A DNA stretch of 64,000 nt from Phycisphaerales bacterium UBA5793 (GCA_002418285.1 DIDT01000034.1:1-64000); one strand, 5' to 3'; numbered from the stretch's first letter, positions 1-8,676 are shown. The notes: generated by a model not told the origin, from the sequence alone. A program made the numbers and translations.

Positions 1-87
1 ATACGTCTGTTGCCCTTGGGCGGCAGCCGCGAGAGCCATCACAAGAATAACACTGCAGGGTTGACTAGATCGGTTGACGAATCTCAT
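1..87 (-). CDS. Secreted protein, N-terminal fragment (runs off left edge)
   Basis: An open frame on the minus strand starts with ATG at 87 and is still open at base 1, giving 29 residues. The peptide has the layout of a signal peptide: a short basic start (MRFVNRSS), a hydrophobic core (VILVMALAAAA) and a likely cleavage site before QGQQ. It is the next gene in the direction of transcription after the HAF-repeat and glycosidase-like genes at 169-5264, from which a hairpin at 124-151 separates it. The function cannot be told from 29 residues. The Shine-Dalgarno match is weak, so the start is less certain than the frame. Confidence 0.5.
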   Translation of the reverse strand, partial: MRFVNRSSQPCSVILVMALAAAAQGQQTY

Positions 88-123
88 TGGCTTGTACCCC
101 ATCTCTCAACGCAAAGGCAGGTA

Positions 124-151
124 GCCGGTGCGGCTTGTTTGCCGCACCGGC
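124..151 (-). terminator. Hairpin after the 169-1092 gene
   Basis: GCCGGTGCGGC (124-134) and GCCGCACCGGC (141-151) form a perfect 11-bp stem with a 6-base loop just beyond the stop of the minus-strand gene at 169. There is no clear T-tract after it, so it may be an imperfect intrinsic terminator or a 3'-end stabilising stem. Confidence 0.5.
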
Positions 152-168
152 TATCACCTGCTTCTGGC

Positions 169-1092
169 TCAGGGATCCTCTGGACAATCAGGACAACCCA
201 GTCGGCCTTCTGGGAACGTAATCGTGTAACTGTCCGCCTCATCTGTAAACAGGTATTTGAGTGGCGTGAACTTGTCCGTATCGGTGATAAACGTGATGCC
301 GCCGCCGTTGTTGCAGATTCTGTTGCCCCACAGCGCGGCCATGTCGTAGGTCATCGATGAAGGCGATTGCATACCTGTTGGTCCGTAGCAGGCAACTGTG
401 AATTCCGCGTTGACGAGGGCCATCAGCGCCGTATCTACTTCGAAGTCGCCGTTGAACCCATTCTGTGAGTCATCTCGCCAATCCGCCGAGAAGTCCTCCC
501 ATGGCTGACCGGGATCGTCCCAGCAGCAGTTTTCCGGTGGTCCAGGATCGCAGCCTTCGTCATTTCGATAGCGCACGAAGTCGTCATGATTGGCCGTTGC
601 CCAAGCACCGCTTGCTCTCGGCCCCCACTCCAATGCAGTCATCCAACTCGGCACTGCTTCCCAAGGGGCTTCGGTGTCGGTGAGATCATCCACGGTGCTG
701 GTAACGTCCGAAATGTCCTCGTAATGGATGTGTGTATCGAACAGCATCTGGTTGTCGTTGAGCCAGGGCACGAGGTTGGTCATGATGAAGAGTGGAAGCG
801 TCTGTTCGGCATGGGCGCTGAGAACGGTTCCGAACGGGATGCCAGGTCCGATGATGCGCAGCGGCCGACCTGCGAGCGCCGACCCTTCCAATGCCGCCCA
901 CGCCTGATCTTCCAGCCAGTCGCGTACGAGGAAGAACGCATCCTGCGCGCATCCCGGATTGACGTTAAGGCGGACACCATCGAGGTCGTAGTAGACTGCT
1001 TCCCCCTCCCAAGAACACCCGTCGATGTCACTGTTGCGGAAGAGATACCTGCCCGCGGGCAAGAAAACGGGACTGGTACGATTGTTTGGCAT
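169..1092 (-). CDS. C-terminal half of a glycosidase-like secreted protein (truncated paralogue)
   Basis: 307 residues. From its first residues to its end it parallels the C-terminal part of the large protein at 2560-5264. Shared landmarks are RYLFR/QYVFR near the start, the nearly identical AALEGSALAGRPLR near residue 70, a histidine-rich DTHIHYEDISDVTST/ALHNHYTSVTDAT stretch, TALEWGPR/TELGAR, FTPL near the end, and a cysteine-bearing tail (CPDCPEDP versus CPECN). It lacks the N-terminal half of that domain, which holds the QWGNE motif, and has no signal peptide, although its relative is secreted. The start is backed by GGAGAG six bases upstream. It lies 27 bases after the HAF-repeat gene and is probably co-transcribed. 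It could be a decaying duplicate or an unexported subunit; catalytic activity is doubtful. Confidence 0.65.
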   Translation of the reverse strand: MPNNRTSPVFLPAGRYLFRNSDIDGCSWEGEAVYYDLDGVRLNVNPGCAQDAFFLVRDWLEDQAWAALEGSALAGRPLRIIGPGIPFGTVLSAHAEQTLPLFIMTNLVPWLNDNQMLFDTHIHYEDISDVTSTVDDLTDTEAPWEAVPSWMTALEWGPRASGAWATANHDDFVRYRNDEGCDPGPPENCCWDDPGQPWEDFSADWRDDSQNGFNGDFEVDTALMALVNAEFTVACYGPTGMQSPSSMTYDMAALWGNRICNNGGGITFITDTDKFTPLKYLFTDEADSYTITFPEGRLGCPDCPEDP

Positions 1093-1119
1093 GTTCTTCT
1101 CTCCGCCATCCGGGTTCTC

Positions 1120-2490
1120 CTACTCAAACCGATGGACCACCAGTTGGCTGACCGCACACTCCCCCTGCACCACGGCCTGGAAGAGGATGGTCTGGCCGCG
1201 TGCGATGAGGGGGACCGGGCGGGTGATGGTGGCGACTCCCTGCTGGTTGGCGATGGCCGTGCCGATGATGGTGGGGTTGTCGAGTTGGAGCGCGTTCTGC
1301 TGGAGGTCGCAGCCGGGGATGCGCGTGCCACCGCTGTGAAGGGCGTAGAGGAACACCACCCGCGATCCCGGCGTTGCTCCGGTCAATGTCAACGTGTTTG
1401 GGCCCGGCGCCGCGCCGGGAACAGGTGAGCTGAGTTCCATCGTCGGGGTGACCGGGTTGATCAGAAACGGAAATCCGGTCAGCGGGCTGCCGTTGACGTA
1501 GCCTTGCGCGGCGATCTGGCCAGCGTCGTTGATGTCCCAAGCCATGTCGATGCGCCAGTTTCTGCGCGGCCGTGGTGGCAGGAGGTCATTGAGTTTGCGC
1601 ATGCCGTTAGACTGATCCCAGATGAAGCCGAAGACGTTGGTTGGCTGATTGCCAACCCACCCAACGACCTGGCCGACGTTGTTGAGCCCCCATGCGGAAC
1701 TGTCGGGACCAACGCCCTGCCCGTGTATGTCGAGCACCTGACCATTGACCCACGCTACTGCATGCGTTTCATCGCTGGACTTCTTTGACTGCCCGACGAT
1801 CTGACCAAGTTCATTGATGGCGAGTGCCGCGCTGGGATCAAACCGGAGAGTCGGCAGCGCGACGACTCCGCCATTCTCCCAGAGGGCAGCCTTCTGATAG
1901 CCGTCGCCATTTGTCGACCGGCCAACGATTTGTCCAAAGTTGTTGATGTCGTACGCAAGGCCGCCATTTCTGCCGAGGGTGGGCAGGGCGAACATCTCTC
2001 CGTTTTCCCAGAGAAACCCGCCGCCACTGCCACCCTCGTAGTCGGAATAGCCCACGACTTGGGACGAGTCGTTGATCGCGTTTGCTTCGCTTTCTTCTCC
2101 GCCGAGCGTACCGAGGTCGATGACTTGACCATTGCGCCACAACACGGCGTGTTCAATGCTGTTCCCAGGGGAAATCCGACTCCATCCAACGGCTTCGCCC
2201 ACGGCATTGAGATCCCTGGCCCCGCTTCGATCGCCGCCAAGTGTGTAAAGGTCGATCACCTCTGCAATCGTCCACCGGACTCCGTGAAACCCAACCGCGT
2301 CGATGCTCGAAGCTCCCACGAGGTCTCCCGCTTCGTCGATTGCTTGAGCCCAGGAGTGCGGCTCTTCCCGATTCAATACCTGCAGTTCGAACAAAGCGTA
2401 GTGATAGTCCTGTGCGCCAGCGAACGAAACGCATGATAACGCGCACAGGATGCCGAGCACGGGGTTCAACACAGTCTCGCATCTACTCAT
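1120..2490 (-). CDS. Secreted HAF-repeat protein with C-terminal beta domain
   Basis: 456 residues from an internal ATG at 2490, chosen over an upstream ATG at 2559 because AGGAG lies nine bases before it and it begins a clean signal peptide (MSRCETVLNP then a hydrophobic stretch ending SFAGAQ). Most of the protein is repeats of about 45 residues built around AINDSSQVVGYS, DINNFGQIVGRS, AINELGQIVGQS and LNNVGQVVGW. These are typical of the HAF family of predicted extracellular beta-propeller proteins. The last ~110 residues form a separate domain (TLTLTGATPGSRVVFLYALHSGG...), resembling the C-terminal domains of other secreted planctomycete proteins. No catalytic motif is visible. It sits between two genes that share the glycosidase-like domain, and its own fold matches the N-terminal part of the 2560-5264 protein. 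Confidence 0.75.
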   Translation of the reverse strand: MSRCETVLNPVLGILCALSCVSFAGAQDYHYALFELQVLNREEPHSWAQAIDEAGDLVGASSIDAVGFHGVRWTIAEVIDLYTLGGDRSGARDLNAVGEAVGWSRISPGNSIEHAVLWRNGQVIDLGTLGGEESEANAINDSSQVVGYSDYEGGSGGGFLWENGEMFALPTLGRNGGLAYDINNFGQIVGRSTNGDGYQKAALWENGGVVALPTLRFDPSAALAINELGQIVGQSKKSSDETHAVAWVNGQVLDIHGQGVGPDSSAWGLNNVGQVVGWVGNQPTNVFGFIWDQSNGMRKLNDLLPPRPRRNWRIDMAWDINDAGQIAAQGYVNGSPLTGFPFLINPVTPTMELSSPVPGAAPGPNTLTLTGATPGSRVVFLYALHSGGTRIPGCDLQQNALQLDNPTIIGTAIANQQGVATITRPVPLIARGQTILFQAVVQGECAVSQLVVHRFE

Positions 2491-2559
2491 TGGAACAATC
2501 TCCTGCATCAATTCGATGGAGGGGCTTATCACCCCTCCACCGAGGTGACGATGGGTCAA

Positions 2560-5264
2560 TCAATTGCACTCCGGGCACACCTCTTCGACATCACATCCTT
2601 CTTCATGCGGCAAGAAGTTGTTGATACTGTACGCTCCACCCGCATCCTCATCGATGTACGCGTCCATCAGCGGTGTGAAGCGATTGGTATAGTTGCCACT
2701 CTGAAAGAAGTCGGGGTCATTGCGAACTTGATTCGCCCGTAGACCCTCGATCAAGTATGGGCTCAATGTGTCCCATGTTGTCCCGGTTTGCCACTGCAAT
2801 GCAGACCAACATGCAGCAGCGAACCCGGATTCAGCGTAGGTATCGAAGACTGTGTCGAGCCCGGCCCCGTTGCCATCCCACTGGCCATCGCCGTCGGAGA
2901 GCCATCCGCCCACAAAACTCTCGTAGGTTTCGGATGGATCGCCATCGCCGGTAAGAAAGAACCTGGCGAACTCTCGCCTATTCGCGTCGTCATTGAGCGA
3001 CCACCAGTCATGGCTGAAGTCCGCTCTCGCACCCAGCTCGGTGGAAATGCGCCAATTCGGTACATCCCACGGCGCGCCGCTGCCTGAGTATGTGTCGACG
3101 AGCTTGGTGATTGCGTCAGTTGCGTCTGTGACTGAGGTGTAGTGATTGTGAAGTGCAAAGTAGACCTGGTTGTCATTACACCAATTGCTCACCGTTGTGA
3201 CGAGGTATCGTCCATGGTTGTTCGAGTCGTAGCCGTTGATGACGCTGCTTGAGAAGATGCCTGCGCTTGTCATGCGCAGTGGGCGGCCGGCGAGCGCTGA
3301 ACCCTCGAGAGCAGCCCACATCTGTTCGCGCTGCCACTCCAAGATGAGATCGATCGCTTCCGCCTTGCAGGTGTCACTCAGTTGACTGAACGCCTTTGGT
3401 GCCGTGGTGAAATCACATGCTGAGTTGAATTCATCACCGCGGAAGACGTACTGCCGTGCTCCGCCGAAGGACTCATTGCCCCACTGAAGGTAGTCGATGC
3501 ACCTGGCGAAGCGGTATGAGAAGTCCTTGAGATAAGCCAAGGCTTCGTCGTGATCGTCTGGCGAAGATGGATCAGGGAGTGTTTCGTAGTCTTCATACGT
3601 GTCGTCGGCCATCATGGAGTGAACTCGAATGAGGATCTCGGAAGTCAGATCCTCATCGGCCCGTCCCTCGCCTGTTCCCCAAGCGTGAACAGCGTTGTAG
3701 AATACCTCGCAATCACACCCTGAAGTTGGATCGACGATGTCTTCGATCCAATCTTCGTCTTCCACAAGAGTAGATCGCGAAAGGCCGTGAGGTCCGAGGT
3801 TCACGCCTAGGCGCACGATCTGTACCGGATCGATCATGCCTTCGGGTTGGTTTGCGGCATTGGGAGAGTGCAACCCTACTCGCATTCCATGGAATCCGCT
3901 CCCAGTGTCAACCGACTCTGCAGAGTCGATGAGCCAGTTTCCGTTGTCGTCATCTTCATACGTCAGTGCGATCTCGCGCACATCTGACTCACCATTGTTG
4001 TTCACGTCGTAGGGAACGAGTTTGAACGCGACCCAGTCGCCGGCGCTGCCGAGTTGGCCGACGCCGACGATCTCGCCGGCATCGTTGATGTCGGTGCAGT
4101 TCATGTTAATCATGTTCGTCGGTAGGCCGAGCGCGTAGGCGGAGAGGTCGATCTGCGTGCCCGTGCCGGAGGCGACATCATCGCAGATCCACAGGTAGTT
4201 TTCGCCGACGACTTCGGGATACTGCTGGTCGTTGATTGCTTCCGGAACGAAGTCAGGTGAAGTGCCCTGGCTCACCCTGACCCATTCCTCTTCGCCACCG
4301 TCGTAATACCACAGAATGGTGTCGGAGATCGAACCTCCGCTGAGCTTGCCGCCGGCGATGATGTCGTCGTCGTTCACGTCGATGGCGAAACCGACGTTCG
4401 ATCCAGTGACGCCCGTGAGGTCTTCGACCTGCCATGAACCGTCGTACCACCAGACGACGGCCTGGTACTTGGAACTCGAATCCTTGCATTGCCCGACGAT
4501 CAAACTGCTGAATGGCATCGTGTTCGGCGTGACGCCAACGGCATTCGTGCCGTCCCCACTCGGCAGGCCGGGAAGCGGCACCGGCTGGGTCACCGTGTCC
4601 CACCAGCCGACGGGTGAACCGCCTGCAGCCGTGCCGACAACCACACCTTGGTTGTTCAGATCCTTCGCATAGCCGCTGCCGATCTGTTGGATCGAACCGA
4701 CATATGTACCGCTCAGCGCCAGGAAAAACGCCTTTGGGCCGGAGTTACTGCGCGTGCCACAGATTTCCCGTTCATCGTTGATGCCGCGCAATCCAAAGTC
4801 GTCGAGGACGATATCTCCGGAGCCGTCCTCCAACGGCCCCTGCCAGCCGTCGACGAATTCCTCGTCGTACCAGATGAACCCATAGTTGTCTTGGCCATCG
4901 TTCATGGTGGCGACGACGACGCCGTCATTGTTCATGTGCAGGCCGGCGTCCTGAACCAACGTGTAGTTCTCGGGAATGGGCAGCTCCACGTAGACAAACG
5001 GTTTGAAGAGCGGGTCGGTCATCATCGCCGCGCCGGACTCGGCGGCGTTCGATTTCGCCGCGTTCAAAGCAGGGTTGGCGGCGCTGCTCGCTTCGGGCGT
5101 GGCGATCAAGCCGGCCGTCGGGGCGCCGAGGCGGCTGCTCCCCTGTGCTGCCGCGGCGGAGTTCAGGTGCCAGAGTGTTTCGCCGCCTGCTGCGAGCACC
5201 ATGGCCCCAACTCCAAACAGCGCCAGACTGAACGAAAACCTAACGGGGGGGGTCGGAACGTCAT
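2560..5264 (-). CDS. Large secreted HAF-repeat / glycosidase-like protein, start frame broken at a C8 run
   Basis: About 900 residues. The best start is ATG at 5264 with GGAGG seven bases upstream, but it is out of frame with the body because of eight C (plus strand G, 5245-5252). With nine (or six) C, the frame joins to give MTFRPPPVRFSFSLALFGVGAMVLAAG, a good signal peptide. As written, the body frame has no good start of its own. The order is: signal peptide; HAF repeats at about residues 90-415 (GLRGINDEREICGTRS, DLNNQGVVVGTA, DINDAGEIVGVG); a calcium-loop-like segment (DVNNNGESDVRE, DDDNGNWLIDSAE) near 420-440; then a ~410-residue domain with DYLQWGNESFGG and ISTELGAR. The last two resemble the paired acidic motifs of clan-A glycoside hydrolases. 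The tail is CDVEEVCPECN. The polysaccharide-degrading role is inferred. Confidence 0.65.
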
Positions 5265-6091
5265 GACTGAACCTCCATCCAAGGGTCAAGCGGCCGGCCC
5301 GGCTGTCAACGCGACAGTTCGAACCGTACCGGAAGTGGAACCTCCCGCAGGCGGGTTCCTCCCCGCCGGCCCCCCCCTGATTCTCCCCGAACGCCGACAA
5401 CCCGAACGAACCGGTCGCCGACCCACTCAACATACCCGATGCCCACCGGGGTGCAAGGACAAATGCGGCAAATTGGAGAAGAAAGTCAAAACATCTTGCG
5501 AGCCATCGTGAGCTTCTACGTTGACTCGCACAAGCGCGCACCGCCTCAATCGCACTCCGTGCGCTGGGTTTTTGAAAACGCAAAAAAGTTGACCAAAACT
5601 CCAAATCACCCCCCTCAGAAAAATGAAAATCGACGAAAATTCCTGATTCGTCCCGCACAGAGGCGCTCATTTACACAAACGCGCGCCGCAGCGCGCGCCC
5701 GCGCTCAAAAATCGCGCACGGAAGCGCTCCGGCGCGCATGAAAAATGCCCAACGTGGTGCATCTCCGTGTTGGCACGCATTTTGCGTTGCACATTTTTCG
5801 CAATCGCGCCTCACGCCGCGCCGCACGCGAAAAAAGTCGTCCGCGCTAGCGCGACTCGATCATCGCCAACCCATCTCCTGCATCGCAATCCGGCCCCGCC
5901 GCGCACGACGGCGCACCACCAGATCCATTGGTATGAACACATGCTCAAGAGCTGTTCCCACCCAGCGGCTGTCGACTGTTCCTTGGCTCTCATCGGGAGC
6001 ACGAGACCACCACACTCGTCCTGCCTCCCCCGCCGCGGTGGCTGATCAATTGTGGACGAGCGACTTTCCCCGAGAATTTGTCGATTTGCCC

Positions 6092-6120
6092 TTCCCAGGC
6101 GCGTCAAAATCGGTTATCTT
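6092..6120 (+). promoter_or_regulatory. Predicted promoter of the 6336 gene
   Basis: CTTCCC (6091-6096), 7 bases, then TCAAAATCGGTTATCTTG (6104-6121). The same arrangement with identical spacing lies upstream of the paralogous gene at 7645, whereas sequence on either side has diverged. Reading TTCCCA (6092-6097) as -35 and TATCTT (6115-6120) as -10 gives a 17-base spacer, the usual sigma-70 geometry, and a start site near 6127. The -35 hexamer is a poor match to the consensus, so this rests mainly on conservation and spacing. Confidence 0.5.
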
Positions 6121-6218
6121 GATGGACAATGACGGCAAGGTGGTTCCGAGGGGGTCGGGATCAGCTCGTGGCTCTGCCGACTCCCTGGGTTCTTCTGCTG
6201 TTTCTGAGGTGCATGTGG

Positions 6219-6320
6219 CCAAACGCGGCATCGCGTTTGGACCTGCAGGAAGAGTCTGATGGCACTTTCCGGCCGAGGTTGGCTGAAAAGTGCTCACGTT
6301 TGGGGGTTTTCACTTTTTCA
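6219..6320 (+). promoter_or_regulatory. Hairpins in the 5' leader of the 6336 gene
   Basis: A perfect 9-bp stem, CCAAACGCG (6219-6227) with CGCGTTTGG (6232-6240) and a GCAT loop, is followed by TGAAAAGTG (6284-6292) pairing with CACTTTTTCA (6311-6320, one bulge). The second stem ends just before the Shine-Dalgarno AGGAG at 6322-6326, so it could affect translation. No known riboswitch class is recognised. Confidence 0.4.
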
Positions 6321-6335
6321 CAAGGAGCGGATTCG

Positions 6336-7325
6336 ATGAAACGCATCACTAGGTGTCTTGGCATTACGATGGCTTTCGGACTCGCCGGACTGGCCAACAC
6401 GGCCCTGAGCCAGGACTGGAGCGACGACTTCGAGAGTTACTCCGATGGACAGGTGCTCTACCACGTCGGCGGCTGGAGTGGCTGGGACGACGTCGAAGCG
6501 GTCGCAGGCAGTTGCACCACGGCTCACGCCCATAGCGGCACCAAGGCCCTTCTCGACGAAGGAGCAGACGACGCCATCCAGACGTTCGATGGACTGACTT
6601 CGGGATCCGGCACGATTACCGCCTGGACTTACATTCCAGTCTCGCAGTTCATCGCCGACGCCTGGTTCCTCGTGCAGAATGAGTATGCCCATGGCGGTCC
6701 CTACCAATGGTGCATCCAGCTCGGCTTCGACTTCGAGGGTGATCTCGGCGGCGGCCCCGGAACCGTCGGCGACCCCGATCGCACCGAGACCAACTTCCCG
6801 CCGATCCAGTTTGATCAATGGGTCGAGGTTCGTTGCGAAGTCGATATCGACAACGACACGCTGACCACGTACTACAACAACATCGAAGTCTCGACGGGCC
6901 AGCTTTTTGCCCGCGGCGGCGCTCACGAGATCAAGAACCTCGACCTCTACACGACCGGCACGACCGTCTACTACGACGATTGTGCCGTGCTCGGACTTGG
7001 CAGCGGCGGCGGCGGATACACCTGCGAGATCACCGGCACCTGCCCGGGCAACATCGACGTCAACTGGTCCGGCGCTCAGCCCAACAAGACCCAGGGCATC
7101 GTCTTCGCCAGCAACACCGGCAGCTTCACCATCAACAGCGGCGCGTGCGCGGGTACGCAGCTCGGCCTTGGCACCCGCAACCTGCAACTGGTCCGCACCA
7201 TCGGCACCGGCAGCGGCGCGGGCAGCATTGGACGCGCCGTCGGCGCTGGAGCCTGCGGCGGATTCGTTCAGCTCGTGACAGTCGCCAGCCCATGCGAAGC
7301 GAGCAGCGTCGGTCAGATCCCGTAA
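6336..7325 (+). CDS. Secreted protein with beta-sandwich-like domain and cysteine-bearing C-terminal domain (copy 1)
   Basis: 329 residues from ATG at 6336, with AAGGAG nine bases upstream. A signal peptide (about residues 1-23, ending NTALSQ) precedes DWSDDFESYSDGQ. A domain of about 200 residues follows, with features of LamG-like or carbohydrate-binding folds: DDFESY near the start, then SGSGTITAWTY, VEVRCEVDIDNDTLTTYYN and LDLYTTGTTVYYDDCAV. After a glycine linker (GSGGGG) comes a ~105-residue domain beginning YTCEITGTCPGNIDVNW, with four further-spaced cysteines, ending at VGQIP. The gene at 7645 is a tandem paralogue of exactly the same length, and the protein at 60291 shares only the last domain. 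Flanked by its own promoter-like block and terminator, so probably monocistronic. Binding target unknown. Confidence 0.75.
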   Translation: MKRITRCLGITMAFGLAGLANTALSQDWSDDFESYSDGQVLYHVGGWSGWDDVEAVAGSCTTAHAHSGTKALLDEGADDAIQTFDGLTSGSGTITAWTYIPVSQFIADAWFLVQNEYAHGGPYQWCIQLGFDFEGDLGGGPGTVGDPDRTETNFPPIQFDQWVEVRCEVDIDNDTLTTYYNNIEVSTGQLFARGGAHEIKNLDLYTTGTTVYYDDCAVLGLGSGGGGYTCEITGTCPGNIDVNWSGAQPNKTQGIVFASNTGSFTINSGACAGTQLGLGTRNLQLVRTIGTGSGAGSIGRAVGAGACGGFVQLVTVASPCEASSVGQIP

Positions 7326-7370
7326 TCAGGTTCAACTGATTTCGGCTATCGATCTCTCCTAAGATCTCTC

Positions 7371-7403
7371 GCCTCACCCCCAAACGGGGGTGAGGTGCTT
7401 TTT
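7371..7403 (+). terminator. Intrinsic terminator of the 6336 gene
   Basis: CCTCACCCCC (7372-7381) pairs perfectly with GGGGGTGAGG (7386-7395) around an AAAC loop, followed by TGCTTTTT. The same CCTCACC...GGTGAGG stem type ends the related genes at 7645 and 60291. Confidence 0.9.
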
Positions 7404-7507
7404 CGAAAGGCGATACTCCCCACGCGCGCGGCCGGTGATGGAGCCGGTGGAAACAGGACAGATTGCGGCGAACCCGGGGACTTTCGCCAAGAATCTGCGG
7501 TTTTGGC

Positions 7508-7536
7508 TTCCCCTGGGAATCAAAATCGGTTATCTT
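7508..7536 (+). promoter_or_regulatory. Predicted promoter of the 7645 gene
   Basis: TTCCCC (7508-7513), a 17-base spacer and TATCTT (7531-7536), lying inside the 18-base block TCAAAATCGGTTATCTTG (7520-7537) that is identical to 6104-6121. The likely start of transcription is near 7543. Evidence is conservation between two paralogous upstream regions. Confidence 0.5.
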
Positions 7537-7537
7537 G

Positions 7538-7616
7538 GTGCCACAGGGCTGCGGACTCGCTGGGTCTGCAGCCGCTCGTCGACCAGGGTCGGTCGCGAGT
7601 TCCGGGATTGTGGCAC
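7538..7616 (+). promoter_or_regulatory. Structured 5' leader of the 7645 gene
   Basis: GTGCCACA (7538-7545) pairs with TGTGGCAC (7609-7616), closing a ~79-base element. Within it GGCTGC (7547-7552) pairs with GCAGCC (7568-7573). It starts right after the predicted -10 box and ends 28 bases before the start codon. It may be a cis-regulatory RNA; no known family is recognised. Confidence 0.35.
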
Positions 7617-7644
7617 TGTTCTTCCTTCAGAAGGAGCGGGATTC

Positions 7645-8634
7645 ATGAATTGCAATAAGTTGTGCATTGGACTCACGATGACCTTTGGCCTGGTGACGAT
7701 GTGCGGGACGGCGATGAGTCAGGACTGGACTGATGACTTTGAAGGCTACTCCAACGGCCAAGTGCTCTACCACGTCGGTGGCTGGAGCGGTTGGGACGAT
7801 GTGGAGGCGGTCGCCGGCAGTTGCTCCACCACCGTGGCGCATGGTGGAACGAAGTCCATCCTCGTGGAAGGCGCCGATGACGCCATCCATACGTTTGAAG
7901 GATTGACGAGCGGCTCGGGAACGATTTCGGCGTGGGTCTACACGCCGGTATCCCAGTTCATTGCCGATGCCTTCTTCCTGGTGCAGAACGACTACCAGCA
8001 CGGCGGCCCGTACGAGTGGTGCATCGATCTGGAGTTCGACTTCGAAGGTGATGGCGGCGGCGGGCCGGGCACCGTCGTGGATGCGTTCCGTCCCGAGACG
8101 AACGCGCCGAACATCGCGTTTGATCGGTGGGTCGAGATCCGATGTGAAGTGGACATTGATAACGACACAATCACCTGCTACTACAACAACATCGAAGTTT
8201 CGACGGGGCAACTGTTCATTCGAGGCGGCACGCACGAGATCAAGAATCTAGATCTCTACACAACCGGAACCACCAACTACTACGACGACATCGCGTTCCT
8301 GGGCCTTGGCAGTGGCGGCGGTGGCTACACCTGCGAGATCACAGGCGCCTGCCCGGGCAACATCGACGTCAACTGGTCCGGCGCACAGCCCAACAAGACT
8401 CAGGGCATCGTCTTCGCCAGCAACACCGGCAGCTTCAGCATTAACAGCGGCGCCTGCGCCGGCACGCAACTCGGCCTGGGCACCCGCAACCTGCAGTTGG
8501 TCCGCACCATCGGCACCGGCAGCGGCGCGGGGAGCATCGGACGTGCCGTCGGCTCTGGAGCATGCGGAGGGTTTGTCCAACTCGTCACGGTCGCCAGTCC
8601 CTGTGAAGTGAGCAGCGTTGGTCAGATTCCGTGA
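7645..8634 (+). CDS. Secreted protein with beta-sandwich-like domain and cysteine-bearing C-terminal domain (copy 2)
   Basis: 329 residues, the same length as the paralogue at 6336. ATG at 7645 is preceded by AAGGAG at the same distance as in copy 1. The signal peptide ends near CGTAMSQ, then DWTDDFEGYSNGQ. The domain order is the same: ~200-residue sandwich-like domain with DVEAVAGSC, EIRCEVDIDNDTITCYYN and LDLYTTGTTNYYDD, a glycine linker, and the terminal domain starting YTCEITGACPGNIDVNW. The DNA of the terminal domain is closer to copy 1 than the upstream part, with runs of 35 or more identical bases, which suggests constraint or gene conversion. It has its own promoter-like block and terminator. 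Confidence 0.75.
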   Translation: MNCNKLCIGLTMTFGLVTMCGTAMSQDWTDDFEGYSNGQVLYHVGGWSGWDDVEAVAGSCSTTVAHGGTKSILVEGADDAIHTFEGLTSGSGTISAWVYTPVSQFIADAFFLVQNDYQHGGPYEWCIDLEFDFEGDGGGGPGTVVDAFRPETNAPNIAFDRWVEIRCEVDIDNDTITCYYNNIEVSTGQLFIRGGTHEIKNLDLYTTGTTNYYDDIAFLGLGSGGGGYTCEITGACPGNIDVNWSGAQPNKTQGIVFASNTGSFSINSGACAGTQLGLGTRNLQLVRTIGTGSGAGSIGRAVGSGACGGFVQLVTVASPCEVSSVGQIP

Positions 8635-8676
8635 GCTGGTTCGCCTGAGCACGATTTCGCATCTCAATCGAGTTCA

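Larger units (their letters stand above)
5265..6335. other. 1.07-kb intergenic region between divergent genes
   Basis: I see no convincing gene here. The stretch 5575-5639 has seven short A-tracts, roughly one per helical turn in places, a pattern linked to curved DNA. It is followed by a very GCGC-rich stretch (about 5680-5740). Next comes an imperfect inverted repeat pairing AAAAATGCCCAAC (5740-5752) with GTTGG...GCATTTT (about 5769-5784). An open frame at 5738-6259 has arginine-heavy, low-complexity composition and no ribosome-binding site, and is probably not a gene. The right end holds the promoter and structured leader of the gene at 6336. Confidence 0.6.
7326..7644 (+). other. Spacer between tandem paralogues
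   Basis: This 319-base gap holds a terminator (7371-7403), a promoter-like block (7508-7536) and a structured leader (7538-7616), listed separately. I see no gene in it. Confidence 0.7.

Noticed and set aside
5738..6259. 173-residue open frame in the long gap
   Set aside because: Arginine-rich, low-complexity sequence, no ribosome-binding site, and it crosses the predicted promoter and leader of the 6336 gene.
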